A stretch of DNA of 64,000 nucleotides from a bacterium (GCA_905221145.1 CAJNCA010000002.1:310001-374000), one strand, 5' to 3'; counted from the first letter of the stretch, positions 9,104 through 22,733 are shown. Notes: generated from the letters alone by a model not told the origin. Made by a program: numbers and translations.

Positions 9104-10182
9104 AAACCAAACTACCGACTGAATGGCAAGAACTGAGCGACCAACTCGGTTTCCAAGAATTTACCCCCATTCAAACTCAACTATTTGAGCCTATCCTTGC
9201 AGGAGAAAACCTACTGGGAGTTAGCCCAACAGGAACAGGCAAGACCCTCGCTTACCTCCTACCAAGCCTTCTCAGACTACAAAAGAAAAAAGTGCAGCAA
9301 CTATTGATTCTAGCACCAAATACGGAGCTTGCTGGACAGATTTTTGACGTATGTAAAACGTGGGCAGAAGCTATCGGTTTGACAGCCCAACTCTTTCTAT
9401 CAGGTTCAAGTCAGAAACGCCAGATTGAACGCCTAAAAAAAGGACCAGAAATTCTGATTGGAACCCCTGGTCGTATCTTTGAACTCATTAAACTGAAAAA
9501 AATCAAGATGATGAATGTGGAATCCATCATCCTAGATGAATTTGACCAATTGCTTGACGATTCTCAGATTCACTTTGTCGAGAAAATCACCCACTACGCA
9601 CCTCGTGACCACCAACTCATCTACATGAGTGCGACAACCAAGTTTGACCAAGAAAAGATTGCATCTAATACGCGAACCATTGATCTCTCTGACCAAAAAC
9701 TGGACAATATCCAGCACTTCTACATGCAGGTAGAGCAACGTCACCGCGTTGATATGCTACGAAAATTGGCTCATGTTGAGGATTTCCGCGGGCTAGTCTT
9801 CTTTAACAGCCTATCAGACCTTGGGAGTGCTGAGGAAAAACTACAGTATCGTGATATATTGGCTGTTTCCCTCGCTAGCGATGTCAATGTCAAGTTTAGA
9901 AAAGTTATCCTAGAAAAGTTTAAAGATAAGCAACTAACCCTACTCCTTTCAACTGACCTTCTGGCTCGTGGGATTGATATCGATAGCCTAGAATGCGTCG
10001 TAAACTTTGATGTTCCTAGAGATATTGAAACCTACACTCACCGTGCTGGCCGTACAGGTCGCATGGGTAAAGAGGGCTATGTTATCACTCTCGTCACTCA
10101 TCCAGAAGAACTTAAAAAACTCAAGAAGTTCGCAAGTGTACGTGAAATTGTCCTAAAAAATCAAGAACTCTATATCAAATAA
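9100..10182 (+). CDS. DEAD-box-like ATP-dependent RNA helicase (DEFD variant)
   Basis: RNA unwinding or remodelling, likely in ribosome assembly or RNA decay. 360 aa, a minimal two-domain helicase without C-terminal extension. Q-motif region near residue 20 (FTPIQTQ), Walker A SPTGTGKT (residues 42-49), motif II is LDEFD instead of DEAD, motif III SAT, and motif VI HRAGRTGR. The DEFD form and short length separate it from CshA and CshB. Starts on the last codon of the oxidoreductase gene (ATGA), so the two are translationally coupled. Confidence 0.88.
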   Translation: MKTKLPTEWQELSDQLGFQEFTPIQTQLFEPILAGENLLGVSPTGTGKTLAYLLPSLLRLQKKKVQQLLILAPNTELAGQIFDVCKTWAEAIGLTAQLFLSGSSQKRQIERLKKGPEILIGTPGRIFELIKLKKIKMMNVESIILDEFDQLLDDSQIHFVEKITHYAPRDHQLIYMSATTKFDQEKIASNTRTIDLSDQKLDNIQHFYMQVEQRHRVDMLRKLAHVEDFRGLVFFNSLSDLGSAEEKLQYRDILAVSLASDVNVKFRKVILEKFKDKQLTLLLSTDLLARGIDIDSLECVVNFDVPRDIETYTHRAGRTGRMGKEGYVITLVTHPEELKKLKKFASVREIVLKNQELYIK

Positions 10183-10183
10183 T

Positions 10184-10223
10184 CTCCATTGCTCTATGCA
10201 CATCAGGTGTATGGAGCTTTTTT
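10184..10223 (+). terminator. terminator after helicase gene
   Basis: Stem CTCCAT / ATGGAG with a long imperfect inner stem, followed by CTTTTTTAT. Confidence 0.7.
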
Positions 10224-10255
10224 ATAAGCAATTATTTAATTTTAGTTCAATATTC

Positions 10256-10288
10256 GAAAAAAAGAACCTTGCAAAGCAAGATTCTTTT
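10256..10288 (-). terminator. terminator of tuf
   Basis: Stem AAAGAATCTTGC / GCAAGGTTCTTT (one G-U) followed by TTTTCG on the minus strand. Confidence 0.8.
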
Positions 10289-10331
10289 AGTGTCTGACTT
10301 AAATAATTGTTCTTCTGGGAACTAAATCGAA

Positions 10332-11528
<1,197 letters not shown>

Positions 11529-11599
11529 TTGAGTAAAAGCCTCCAATAAAATATATTTTATAGATAGACAGTAGGCAATACAGTCTAACTTTCCTTACT

Positions 11600-11627
11600 A
11601 TTTTATCAAATTTCAGCTAAATTGCAA
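11600..11627 (-). promoter_or_regulatory. promoter of tuf
   Basis: -35 TTGCAA (11622-11627), 16-nt spacer, extended -10 TGA-TAAAAT (box 11600-11605). About 65 nt of leader follows. Confidence 0.75.
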
Positions 11628-11707
11628 GTGTTTTACAAAGTTTTTGTGAATTATTCTTAATCTACTAATCTAAACGGTACTTCTACTCCTATCACTTGCC
11701 TAAATAA

Positions 11708-11733
11708 AAAGAAAAATCAGGAATTTCCTGACT
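11708..11733 (-). terminator. terminator after AI-2E family gene
   Basis: Stem TCAGGAA / TTCCTGA followed by TTTTTCTTTTT on the minus strand. Confidence 0.75.
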
Positions 11734-11734
11734 T

Positions 11735-12844
11735 TTACTTGGCTAATTCTCTTTCTCGTTCTTTCATTATTTTATGATTTTCATACAAGCGAGATAAGAA
11801 CTTAGAAATTTCTTTCAAGATAGAATAGGTTGGTACAGCGACAATCATACCAATGACACCATAGATATTACTTGATAACAAAAGTAATACTAAAATCGTA
11901 ATTGGATGGACTTTCATCACGCCACCAACGATTCGAGGGTAGAGGATATTTCCATCCACTTGTTGAATGATTAGCATATAAACAACTGCAATCAGCATTC
12001 TATGCGGATCAGTAAAAACATTGGCGATAATCATCGGAATCAAGCCAATACTTGGTCCCACATAAGGAATGAGATTGGCCAATCCTGAAAAGATAGCAAA
12101 GACCAAAGCGTATTTCAAACCAATCACGCTATATCCGATAAAGGCCAAACAACCGATAATAATCGCATCAATTGCGACTCCACTAATATAGCGAGCAATT
12201 GTCGCATTCAAATTCTTTAAGAGGCCTGTAATATGCAACTTATCTCTCTTTAAAACAGTACGCTCAAGCATCGGTAAAAATTTGTGGCCATCCAACAAAA
12301 AATATACCAAAAATACAGGAGTCATAATAATAATCAAAACGGTACTAAAGAGAGCTGATATAACACTTCCGACACTATTGGTCACACTATTTAGGATATT
12401 TTGTAGAATATCTACATAGGACAGATTTAATTGTTGAATTGTCGCCTGAATATCTAAATTTTGAAAGGCTGGATAAGTGGATAAATCCACAATCAAATTT
12501 TGCAAACGACTGTAAATTGTCTGACTTGTTGCAATCAAACTAGTCAACTGATTAATCAAAATCGGTAAGAGATAAACTACCCCAATGACAAGGCCCCAGA
12601 CCAAGGCACACAAGGTTAGTAGAATACCAATGATACGATTAATTTTGAAGTACTTTTGTAGAAAGCTAACAATGGGATTGGTCAAATAATATAAAAAACC
12701 ACCTAGAAGAAAAGGAATCATGATGGTGTTTGCGACGCTCACAAAAGGTGTAATAATCGCTCCCATCTCTCTCCATAAGTAAAAGATGATTGTTAATAGT
12801 AAAATCTCACTGGTCCAAAAAAATAATTTATTCTTACGAAACAT
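11735..12844 (-). CDS. AI-2E family (PerM/YdgG-like) membrane transporter
   Basis: Integral membrane protein, 369 aa, with helices grouped at the N-terminus (about 8-80) and C-terminus (about 145-345), and the family signature around LIPYVGPSIGLIPM and the C-terminal GVIGMIVAVPTYSILKE. Members of the family export autoinducer-2-like molecules or exchange Na+ and H+; the substrate here is unknown. Transcribed alone, divergent from dacA with about 100 nt between starts. Confidence 0.82.
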   Translation of the reverse strand: MFRKNKLFFWTSEILLLTIIFYLWREMGAIITPFVSVANTIMIPFLLGGFLYYLTNPIVSFLQKYFKINRIIGILLTLCALVWGLVIGVVYLLPILINQLTSLIATSQTIYSRLQNLIVDLSTYPAFQNLDIQATIQQLNLSYVDILQNILNSVTNSVGSVISALFSTVLIIIMTPVFLVYFLLDGHKFLPMLERTVLKRDKLHITGLLKNLNATIARYISGVAIDAIIIGCLAFIGYSVIGLKYALVFAIFSGLANLIPYVGPSIGLIPMIIANVFTDPHRMLIAVVYMLIIQQVDGNILYPRIVGGVMKVHPITILVLLLLSSNIYGVIGMIVAVPTYSILKEISKFLSRLYENHKIMKERERELAK

Positions 12845-12931
12845 TAGGTACCTCCATTCATCTATTTTACCATACTTTCAAAAAAGCTTCTTTCTTATAT
12901 CATGAAACTGGGAATATTTTTTTCTTTATGT

Positions 12932-12937
12932 TAGAAT
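12932..12937 (+). promoter_or_regulatory. extended -10 box of dacA, 9 nt from start codon
   Basis: TGT-TAGAAT ends 9 nt before the dacA ATG, so transcription would begin about 2-4 nt upstream of or at the ATG. No Shine-Dalgarno is present in that space. Confidence 0.6.
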
Positions 12938-12946
12938 AAACTTACT

Positions 12947-14188
12947 ATGAAAAAAATAATTTTAACTCTATTAAGTCTTTCCGTACTTGGCTCTGCATCT
13001 ACTGTTGCTGCTCAAGATTTTAATATTGCTGCTAAACATGCAATTGCTGTTGAAGCAAATACTGGCAAAATTCTCTATGAGAAGGATGCAACTCAGCCTG
13101 TTGAAATCGCTTCTATCACAAAATTGATTACGGTTTATCTTGTCTATGAAGCCTTGGAAAACGGAAGTATTACACTATCTACCCCAGTAGATATTTCTGA
13201 CTATCCTTACAAATTAACAACTAATTCTGAAGCAAGTAATGTTCCTATGGAGGCTCGTAATTATACCGTCGAACAACTACTTGAAGCAACATTAGTATCT
13301 AGTGCTAACAGTGCAGCTATTGCCCTAGCAGAGAAAATTGCTGGCTCAGAAAAAGACTTTGTGGACATGATGCGTGCAAAACTCTTAGAATGGGGAATTC
13401 AGGATGCTACTGTTGTCAATGCAACTGGTCTGAACAATGAGACTCTAGGGGATAACATTTACCCAGGCTCTAAAAAAGATGATGAAAACAAGCTCAGTGC
13501 TTATGATGTTGCTATCGTTGCTCGTAACCTCATCAAAAAGCACCCTCAAGTCTTGGAAATCACCAAAAAACCATCTTCTACTTTTGCTGGAATGACAATA
13601 ACTTCGACAAACTACATGTTAGAAGGCATGCCTGCTCATCGAGGTGGTTTTGACGGACTCAAGACAGGAACAACAGACAAAGCTGGTGAATCTTTTGTTG
13701 GTACTACTGTCGAAAAAGGCATGAGAGTTATTACAGTCGTTTTGAATGCAGACCATCAGGACAATAATCCTTACGCTCGCTTCACAGCTACATCCTCACT
13801 AATGGATTATATCTCTTCTACATTCTCACTTCGCAAAATCGTTCAAAAAGGTGATGCCTACCAAGATAGCAAAGCACCTGTACAAGATGGAAAAGAAGAT
13901 ACGGTCACTGCCGTTGCCAAAGATGATATCTCTCTAATTGAACGTGTTGGAAGTCAATCTTCCCAATCTGTTCAATTCACACCTGATTCTAAAGCAATCC
14001 CAGCACCACTTGAAGCCGGAACAGTGGTTGGACATTTGACTTATGAAGACAAGGACTTGATTGGTCAAGGTTACATTACCACAGAACGACCTAGTTTCGA
14101 AATGGTAGCGGAAAAGAAAGTAGAAAAAGCTTTCTTCTTAAAAGTTTGGTGGAATCAGTTTATCCGATTTATCAACGAAAAATTATAA
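12947..14188 (+). CDS. dacA: D-alanyl-D-alanine carboxypeptidase (PBP3)
   Basis: Trims the terminal D-Ala from peptidoglycan stem peptides, limiting cross-linking. 413 aa. Signal peptide residues 1-22 (VAAQ), penicillin-binding transpeptidase fold with SITK (nucleophile Ser56), SAN (119-121) and KTG (238-240), then a C-terminal beta-domain and an amphipathic tail (about 392-413) that would anchor it to the outer membrane face. All three active-site motifs are intact. No ribosome site and a very close -10 box suggest a leaderless or nearly leaderless mRNA. Confidence 0.96.
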   Translation: MKKIILTLLSLSVLGSASTVAAQDFNIAAKHAIAVEANTGKILYEKDATQPVEIASITKLITVYLVYEALENGSITLSTPVDISDYPYKLTTNSEASNVPMEARNYTVEQLLEATLVSSANSAAIALAEKIAGSEKDFVDMMRAKLLEWGIQDATVVNATGLNNETLGDNIYPGSKKDDENKLSAYDVAIVARNLIKKHPQVLEITKKPSSTFAGMTITSTNYMLEGMPAHRGGFDGLKTGTTDKAGESFVGTTVEKGMRVITVVLNADHQDNNPYARFTATSSLMDYISSTFSLRKIVQKGDAYQDSKAPVQDGKEDTVTAVAKDDISLIERVGSQSSQSVQFTPDSKAIPAPLEAGTVVGHLTYEDKDLIGQGYITTERPSFEMVAEKKVEKAFFLKVWWNQFIRFINEKL

Positions 14189-14190
14189 CA

Positions 14191-14221
14191 AAAAAATCGC
14201 GGTTTAAACCGCAATTTTTTA
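14191..14221 (+). terminator. terminator of dacA (bidirectional shape)
   Basis: Stem AAAAATCGCGGTTT / AAACCGCAATTTTT followed by T-rich sequence on both strands. Confidence 0.85.
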
Positions 14222-14224
14222 TTT

Positions 14225-14331
14225 TATAGTGAAATGAAATAAAAACTGAACAAATTTATTGAGACATGAAAACTAATTTCTAAAAATGTTTTAGAAATCA
14301 CAGTGTACTATTCCAGTTTCAATTCATTATA
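14225..14331. mobile_element. RUP element (107 bp)
   Basis: Exactly 107 bp between TA dinucleotides. The ends form imperfect terminal inverted repeats (TATAGTGAAATGAAA against TATAATGAATTGAAA). Internal blocks such as TTTCTAAAAATGTTTTAGAAA and GTGTACTATTCCAGTTTCAAT match the Repeat Unit of Pneumococcus as I remember it. RUPs are non-autonomous miniature elements believed to be mobilised by IS630-Spn1 transposase with TA duplication. It sits in the intergenic space between convergent dacA and the post-suf gene. Confidence 0.85.
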
Positions 14332-14339
14332 TTTGTTTT

Positions 14340-14909
14340 TTAAACTTCATAATAGGGAAACGGACGGTCACTATCCAATGGACGATTTAGTACTTCTTTT
14401 TCCAAAATAGCGCGCCAACCAGATACCAATTCTTCAAAAGTCAATTTGGCTTCAGGAGAAGCTGTTGTAAGCTTCCGTCCAAACCAAGCCATGGTTGCAG
14501 TTTCAAACTGAAGCATAGCGTAGTCGATTACCGGTACATTTGCCTCTTCATAATTCTCATTTACTGCTTGTGCAACTTCTGATGCTTGTGGAAGAAGTTG
14601 ATTGCTGATTTTATCTACAACACTTGCGTCCATCTCTCGCCAAGAAAGTAATTGACCATCCACCTGATAAAAGAGCTCAAAGGTTTCTTGATTTTTCTTA
14701 AAATTGGTAAGAACAAAAGCACGTTCCACTGCCTCTGGACCACCAACAGCCTTTACAGCGTTTATAAGGAGATTTTCTTCCATTTGTCTCCAATAATCAT
14801 CAGCTTCTTCTACCAAATCAATTGTGAAAGGTGTAACAATTTCCTCGGCAGAAATTTCGCCTTTATTCGCTTTCTCGATATTACCAAATAATTTTTTTTA
14901 GAATCCCAT
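14340..14909 (-). pseudogene. unknown conserved protein downstream of sufB, stop at codon 4
   Basis: I do not recognise the family. The reading frame starts at an ATG (14909) with AGGAGA 6 nt upstream, reads M-G-F-stop (TAA at 14898-14900), then runs open for 185 codons (K-K-L-F-G-N-I-E to PFPYYEV). A single base change TTA to TAA at codon 4 would explain it and would restore a 189-aa acidic, helix-rich soluble protein. A shorter product is still possible: ATG at 14783 (MEENLLINAV) has GGAG 5 nt upstream and would give 147 aa. The start lies 20 nt after sufB, so it is in the suf transcript. Either a recent nonsense mutation or a sequencing error next to the 8-A run. Confidence 0.7.
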
Positions 14910-14928
14910 TTGCTTCTCCTAGTTCCTA

Positions 14929-16341
14929 TTACCCAACTGATCCTTCCATCTCGTAGCTAATCAAGCGGTTCAGCTCAACGGCGTATTCCATTGGAAGTTC
15001 TTTTGTGAAGGGCTCCACAAATCCCATGACAATCATCTCAGTTGCCTCAGATTCTGACAATCCACGGCTCATGAGGTAATAGAGTTGTTCTTCTGAAATC
15101 TTAGAAACCTTAGCTTCGTGTTCCAAAGCAACTTGCGAATTATGAATTTCATTAAATGGAATAGTATCTGATGCTGATAAGTCATCCATGATAATGGTAT
15201 CACACTCGATGTGAGAAACAGATTTCTTAGAATTTTTATTAAAGGTTACTTGCCCACGGTAGTCAACCTTTCCTCCGCCTTTAGCGATGGATTTAGACAC
15301 AATAGACGAGCTTGTATGTGGAGCGTTGTGGATCATCTTAGCACCAGTATCCTGGTGTTGCCCAGCATTGGCAAAGGCAATCGAAAGCATGGTTCCACGC
15401 GCTCCTTCTCCATCTAGATAAACAGATGGATATTTCATGGTTGTTTTGGCACCCAAGTTTCCATCAATCCACTCAACAGTGGCATCCTTTTGAGCCTTAG
15501 CACGCTTTGTTACCAAGTTATAAACGTTGTCGGACCAGTTTTGGATGGTTGTATAACGCATATAAGCTCCGTCCAAGGCAAAGATTTCTACAATGGCCGC
15601 GTGCAGGCTATTACTTGAATATGTTGGTGCTGTACATCCTTCTACATAGTGGACACTTGCTCCCTCATCAACGATAATCAAGGTACGTTCAAACTGACCT
15701 GTATTTTCGTTGTTGATACGGAAGTAAGTTTGAAGTGGGATATCTACCTTAACACCTTTTGGTACGTAGATAAAGGTTCCACCTGACCATACAGCTGAGT
15801 TGAGAGCAGCCAACTTGTTATCTGTCGGCGGTACCAACTTGGCAAAGTATTGTTTAAACAAGTCTGGGTATTCCTTGAGGGCCGAATCTGTATCTGTAAA
15901 AATAATCCCCAATTTCTGGAACTCTTCCTTCATATTGTGGTAAACCACTTCTGACTCGTACTGCGCAGAAGCACCGGCTAGATAAGCACGCTCAGCTTCA
16001 GGAATCCCGATTCGTTCAAAGGTTTCTTTGATTTTTTCAGGAACCTCATCCCATGAACGAGCTGGTTTATCAGATGGTTTTTGGTAGTAGATCAAGTCAT
16101 CAAAGTCAATCTCTGACAAGTCTGCTCCCCAAGTTTGCATGGGCATTTTTTTGAAGGTTTCATAAGACTTCAAACGGAATTCTAACATCCACTCAGGTTC
16201 TCCCTTAGCAGCTGATAGTTCACGAATGACATCTTCATTCAATCCTTTTCCTGTCGATAGGACAGGCTCTACATCGTCATGGAAACCAAATTTATATTCA
16301 CCAAGGTCAATTGGTTTTGGTTCTATTCTTTCTTCAGCCAT
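14929..16341 (-). CDS. sufB: Fe-S cluster scaffold protein SufB
   Basis: Part of the SufBCD scaffold complex on which Fe-S clusters are built. 470 aa after choosing the ATG at 16341 ([10 protein letters not shown]), which has GAAAGGA upstream; the 15-codon extension further upstream has no ribosome site. Conserved SufB stretches include [17 protein letters not shown] and SHIECD. Last clear gene of sufC-sufD-sufS-sufU-sufB. Confidence 0.97.
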   Translation of the reverse strand: MAEERIEPKPIDLGEYKFGFHDDVEPVLSTGKGLNEDVIRELSAAKGEPEWMLEFRLKSYETFKKMPMQTWGADLSEIDFDDLIYYQKPSDKPARSWDEVPEKIKETFERIGIPEAERAYLAGASAQYESEVVYHNMKEEFQKLGIIFTDTDSALKEYPDLFKQYFAKLVPPTDNKLAALNSAVWSGGTFIYVPKGVKVDIPLQTYFRINNENTGQFERTLIIVDEGASVHYVEGCTAPTYSSNSLHAAIVEIFALDGAYMRYTTIQNWSDNVYNLVTKRAKAQKDATVEWIDGNLGAKTTMKYPSVYLDGEGARGTMLSIAFANAGQHQDTGAKMIHNAPHTSSSIVSKSIAKGGGKVDYRGQVTFNKNSKKSVSHIECDTIIMDDLSASDTIPFNEIHNSQVALEHEAKVSKISEEQLYYLMSRGLSESEATEMIVMGFVEPFTKELPMEYAVELNRLISYEMEGSVG

Positions 16342-16398
16342 AATATCCTTTCTTTCATTCTTCATTTCTACTGATTCATAAGACAAAAGAAACTTGTC

Positions 16399-19325
<2,927 letters not shown>

Positions 19326-19352
19326 TTACTTCTCCTAAAAGATACGAGGGAA

Positions 19353-20123
19353 TTACAATTCTTCCTTGTAGTCGTAGCCAAGTTCTTCAGCTAGTTTTGC
19401 GTATCCTTCACGTTCCAAACGCGCAGCCAATTCTGGACCACCAGAAAGGACGACACGCCCTTCCATCATGACGTGTACCACATCAGGTGTGATGTAGTTC
19501 AAAAGACGTTGGTAGTGAGTGATAATCATAGCACCAAAGCCTTCACCACGCATGGCATTGACACCTTTAGACACAACTTTAAGGGCGTCAATATCAAGAC
19601 CAGAGTCAATCTCATCAAGAAGGGCAAAAGTTGGTTCCAACATCAAGAGTTGAAGAATTTCATTACGTTTTTTCTCACCACCAGAGAAACCTTCATTGAG
19701 GTAACGCTCAGCCATTTCTTCTTTCATGTTGAGCAATTCCATTTTATCATCCAGTTTAGTAATGAACTCACGAACTGAAACCTTCTCATCGTCTTCTTTA
19801 CCAGCATTCATAGCTGCACGAAGAAACTCAGCGTTAGTAATTCCAGGAATTTCTGATGGATATTGCATTGCAAGGAAAAGTCCCATACGTGCACGTTCGT
19901 CCACTTCCAACTCAAGGATGTTTACGCCATCAAACAAGACTTCACCTTTGGTTACTTCATAGTTTGGATTTCCCATGATAGCGGCTGAAAGAGTTGATTT
20001 ACCAGTACCATTTGGTCCCATGATAGCGGCAATTTCTCCTGTTTTAAGGGTCAGGTTAACCCCTTTTAAAATTTCTTTTCCTTCAATCTCAACGTGAAGA
20101 TCTTTGATCTCTAATACTGACAT
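19353..20123 (-). CDS. sufC: SufC ATPase
   Basis: ABC-type ATPase that drives the SufBCD scaffold. 256 aa from the ATG at 20123 (MSVLEIKDLH, AAAGGAAC upstream). Walker A GPNGTGKST, signature GFSGGEKKR, Walker B with ALLDEIDSGLD are intact. First gene of the suf operon. The 36-codon longer reading has no ribosome site. Confidence 0.97.
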   Translation of the reverse strand: MSVLEIKDLHVEIEGKEILKGVNLTLKTGEIAAIMGPNGTGKSTLSAAIMGNPNYEVTKGEVLFDGVNILELEVDERARMGLFLAMQYPSEIPGITNAEFLRAAMNAGKEDDEKVSVREFITKLDDKMELLNMKEEMAERYLNEGFSGGEKKRNEILQLLMLEPTFALLDEIDSGLDIDALKVVSKGVNAMRGEGFGAMIITHYQRLLNYITPDVVHVMMEGRVVLSGGPELAARLEREGYAKLAEELGYDYKEEL

Positions 20124-20210
20124 GATAGTTCCTTTCTTTTTCACAGCCTTTACAGTACTTACTAGAAACATACTTGAGTTCCCTAGAAAATACGGTAAAA
20201 GGTCAATAAA

Positions 20211-20227
20211 TATACTTTTATAGTATA
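20211..20227. promoter_or_regulatory. inverted repeat upstream of suf operon
   Basis: TATACT-5 nt-AGTATA perfect 6-bp arms, about 90 nt before the sufC ATG and immediately after the preceding gene's terminator. The left arm could itself be a -10 box. I could not find a convincing -35, so the suf promoter is not fixed. Confidence 0.35.
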
Positions 20228-20230
20228 ACA

Positions 20231-20253
20231 AAAAAAAGCCTAAAAGGCTTTGA
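20231..20253 (-). terminator. terminator after DUF3272 gene
   Basis: Stem AAAGCC / GGCTTT with loop TTTTA, followed by eight T on the minus strand. Confidence 0.8.
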
Positions 20254-20273
20254 TTTTGTCTAGAAGCTGAGGA

Positions 20274-20468
20274 CTAGTCTTTTCCTTTTAAATGCTGGTC
20301 AATAACATCTACTATTTTGCCCATCAAGTAACTGACTCGAAAATTTCTAAAGAGCAAAATGGCCCAAAAGGCTGCCATAATATAGCGACCAGTCATCCAG
20401 GCTTCATTGAAAAAATAGGTCTCAGCAGCTGTAAACAGTGCTATGATAATAAATTGTTGTCTATTCAT
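20274..20468 (-). CDS. small membrane protein, DUF3272-like
   Basis: 64 aa of unknown function. One or two hydrophobic helices (about residues 5-20 and 28-42) and a short charged tail HLKGKD. I place it in the streptococcal DUF3272 family from length and the position between dnaX and suf, not from a search. No ribosome site before the ATG; an extended -10 (TGA-TACAAT, 20475-20480) lies 6 nt upstream, predicting a leaderless transcript. Followed by a strong terminator. Confidence 0.7.
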   Translation of the reverse strand: MNRQQFIIIALFTAAETYFFNEAWMTGRYIMAAFWAILLFRNFRVSYLMGKIVDVIDQHLKGKD

Positions 20469-20474
20469 AAACTT

Positions 20475-20480
20475 ATTGTA
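20475..20480 (-). promoter_or_regulatory. extended -10 box, 6 nt from start codon
   Basis: TGA-TACAAT followed by AAGTTT and the ATG of the DUF3272-like gene. Located between that gene and the dnaX stop codon. Confidence 0.55.
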
Positions 20481-20495
20481 TCATGAAATCTTTCT

Positions 20496-22151
20496 TTAGT
20501 CTTCCTCTACCTTCACTTTATCAGCCAAAAATTCAAATCCTTCCGGGATCAGGCTTTCTTCTGCTTCTTTTTCAACTTGAGAAGATTTAGCTTTGGCTGA
20601 AAAAGCTGCGCGAACTTCTTTCCATTCCTCCATTGAAATAGCTAAAATCTCAGGTGAAAAACCTGCTGCCTGACTGAGGATATTGCCAAACATAGTGTTG
20701 AGATTGTCTCGTTTCATGGTTTGACCAGCATTGAAGTTAGACTCAAAAGCAAGAATGGCATGGTGTTCATTGGCCGCAACCGGTTGAGAACCAACTAGCA
20801 AAGCCTTATCAGGGCCTCCAAGACTTTCAATCACCTCTCCCCATGCATTCTGCAAGCGAATCAGGTTTTGACGTGCTAAATCAGGATTTTCGACAGCCTC
20901 TTGTAAGATAGATTGCACTTTATTGCGATCCACACGATAGACCGTCTTACCTGCTGCTGGGCGACTAGGTGCTGGATTTGTTGGCTTAGGTATAGTTCCT
21001 ACATTTGCGAGTTCTTGTTTGAGACGGGCAACTTCCTGTCTCAGTGCAAAAATTTCACTTTCAGCCACCCTTGAAAGAGCTGGTTCAGGCTTAATTTCCG
21101 CCAAACGGATGGTCATCATCTCAGCATAGATTTTAGGCTGCAAACTAGACTTAATATCTGCTAAACTGACTGTCGCTAGGCGAATCATTTCAAACAGATT
21201 TTCTTGAGGAAGTCCCAAATTTTCCACAAATACTGTGCTATGATGAGTATTTTCCCCACCTGTTTGAACAATTAACAAGTCTCTTAAATAGTGCAAAAGA
21301 TCGGTCACAAAACGAGTCATGCTCTTACCATTGTCAAATAGAAGATTTAAGCAAGCTAAGGCTTTGGTAACATCCTGTTGAGACAAGGCAGCCACATAAT
21401 CATCCAAAGCTGACAGACTAATGGTTCCTGTAATTTCTTCAGAGATTGCAGTCGTCAGCTCATTTCCCTGTGTCAAACTCAGGGCTTGATCCAAAATAGA
21501 CAAGGCGTCCCGCATCCCACCTTCAGCTCGTCTAGCAATGATTTCCACAGCCTCTGGTTCAGAACTAATATTTTCTTTTTCTAAGATATAGTGGATATGT
21601 TCCTTAATATCCTGTGTCTTAATTGATTTAAACTCAAAACGTTGGACACGGGATAGAATAGTGGCAGGAATCTTGTGCAATTCAGTAGTAGCTAAAATAA
21701 AGACCACATTCTGTGTTGGCTCTTCCAGCGTCTTTAGAAGAGCATTAAAAGCCCCTGTAGACAGCATGTGAACCTCGTCTATGATATAGACCTTGTAGCG
21801 GGCAAGGCTAGGGGCGTAGGTTGATTTATCACGGATTTCACGAATTTCATCAACCCCATTATTAGAGGCTGCATCCATTTCAATGACATCTTCTAAACTA
21901 CCGTCCGTCACTGCTTGACAAATATAACAGTTATTACATGGTTCACCACCCACTTGATTGGGACAGTTCATAGCCTTTGCAAAGATCTTAGCCACACTGG
22001 TTTTTCCCGTTCCACGAGGACCAGAAAAAAGATAAGCGTGACTTATTTTCTCTTGCTCCACCGCTTGTTTAAGAGTCTTAGCCACAACTTCTTGACCAAC
22101 CAACTGGGAGAAATTTTGACTTCTATATTTTCGATAAAGTGCTTGATACAT
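20496..22151 (-). CDS. dnaX: DNA polymerase III subunit gamma/tau
   Basis: ATPase of the clamp loader; connects polymerase and helicase in the replisome. 551 aa. Walker A GPRGTGKTS (44-52), Zn-binding cysteines C63, C72, C75 and C78, DEVH Walker B, and sensor SRVQRFEF in domains I-III, followed by a tau-like C-terminal region rich in Pro and Ala around 385-400. Its ATG overlaps the stop of the upstream GAF gene by one base (TAATG), so expression is coupled. I see no internal slippery A-run that would yield a separate gamma form. Confidence 0.97.
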   Translation of the reverse strand: MYQALYRKYRSQNFSQLVGQEVVAKTLKQAVEQEKISHAYLFSGPRGTGKTSVAKIFAKAMNCPNQVGGEPCNNCYICQAVTDGSLEDVIEMDAASNNGVDEIREIRDKSTYAPSLARYKVYIIDEVHMLSTGAFNALLKTLEEPTQNVVFILATTELHKIPATILSRVQRFEFKSIKTQDIKEHIHYILEKENISSEPEAVEIIARRAEGGMRDALSILDQALSLTQGNELTTAISEEITGTISLSALDDYVAALSQQDVTKALACLNLLFDNGKSMTRFVTDLLHYLRDLLIVQTGGENTHHSTVFVENLGLPQENLFEMIRLATVSLADIKSSLQPKIYAEMMTIRLAEIKPEPALSRVAESEIFALRQEVARLKQELANVGTIPKPTNPAPSRPAAGKTVYRVDRNKVQSILQEAVENPDLARQNLIRLQNAWGEVIESLGGPDKALLVGSQPVAANEHHAILAFESNFNAGQTMKRDNLNTMFGNILSQAAGFSPEILAISMEEWKEVRAAFSAKAKSSQVEKEAEESLIPEGFEFLADKVKVEED

Positions 22152-22648
22152 TAGGCTTTCTCCTCAAACATTGTAAAGTCCCATTCCGTCTTTTCAAGCA
22201 AAATAGCGACAAATTGTTCCAAATAATCTCGATCCATAGCATCGTAATCATCAATCTCTGAAGAATCCAGATCCAGAACCCCAAGTAATTGACCATTCTT
22301 TACCATCGGCACAACAATTTCACTTTTAGCACGACTATCACAAGAAATATAGTTGGGATAAGTTGTTACATCTCCAACTAGAACAGTTTCCTGAAAGTGA
22401 GCTGCCTCCCCACAAACACCCTTTCCAAGTGCAATACGGATGCAGGAAACACCACCTTGGAAGGGACCCAAAACCAATTCCTTTCCATCGAACAAATAAA
22501 AGCCTGCAAATACAGTATTAGGAAAGCGTGATTTTAGAAGAGCACTGGCGTTGGAAAGATTAGCCAAAACATTGGTTTCGCCTTCCAATAAAAAAGAGAG
22601 CTCTTCATTTAACATTTGATAACGTGATTGTTTTTCTGATTCTAACAT
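22151..22648 (-). CDS. msrC: GAF-domain free methionine-(R)-sulfoxide reductase
   Basis: Reduces free methionine-R-sulfoxide. 165 aa single GAF domain. The three cysteines C69, C79 and C103 have spacing 10 and 24, the same as C84, C94 and C118 of E. coli fRMsr, which contain the catalytic and resolving residues. Overlaps dnaX by one base. No Shine-Dalgarno; the -10 box ends 6 nt before the ATG. Confidence 0.88.
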   Translation of the reverse strand: MLESEKQSRYQMLNEELSFLLEGETNVLANLSNASALLKSRFPNTVFAGFYLFDGKELVLGPFQGGVSCIRIALGKGVCGEAAHFQETVLVGDVTTYPNYISCDSRAKSEIVVPMVKNGQLLGVLDLDSSEIDDYDAMDRDYLEQFVAILLEKTEWDFTMFEEKA

Positions 22649-22654
22649 AGAACT

Positions 22655-22660
22655 ATTATA
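22655..22660 (-). promoter_or_regulatory. extended -10 box of fRMsr-dnaX, 6 nt from start codon
   Basis: TGA-TATAAT followed by AGTTCT and ATG. Standard initiation 6-7 nt after the box would start the mRNA at the ATG. Confidence 0.65.
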
Positions 22661-22681
22661 TCAAAAAAGACTTACAGACAA

Positions 22682-22716
22682 AAGAAAAATCCCTTGTTTA
22701 GAAAACAAAGGATTTT
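22682..22716 (-). terminator. terminator of rpsA
   Basis: Stem AAAATCCTTTGTTT / AAACAAGGGATTTT followed by TTC-rich tail on the minus strand. Confidence 0.75.
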
Positions 22717-22733
22717 GTGAATTTTCAATTTGA

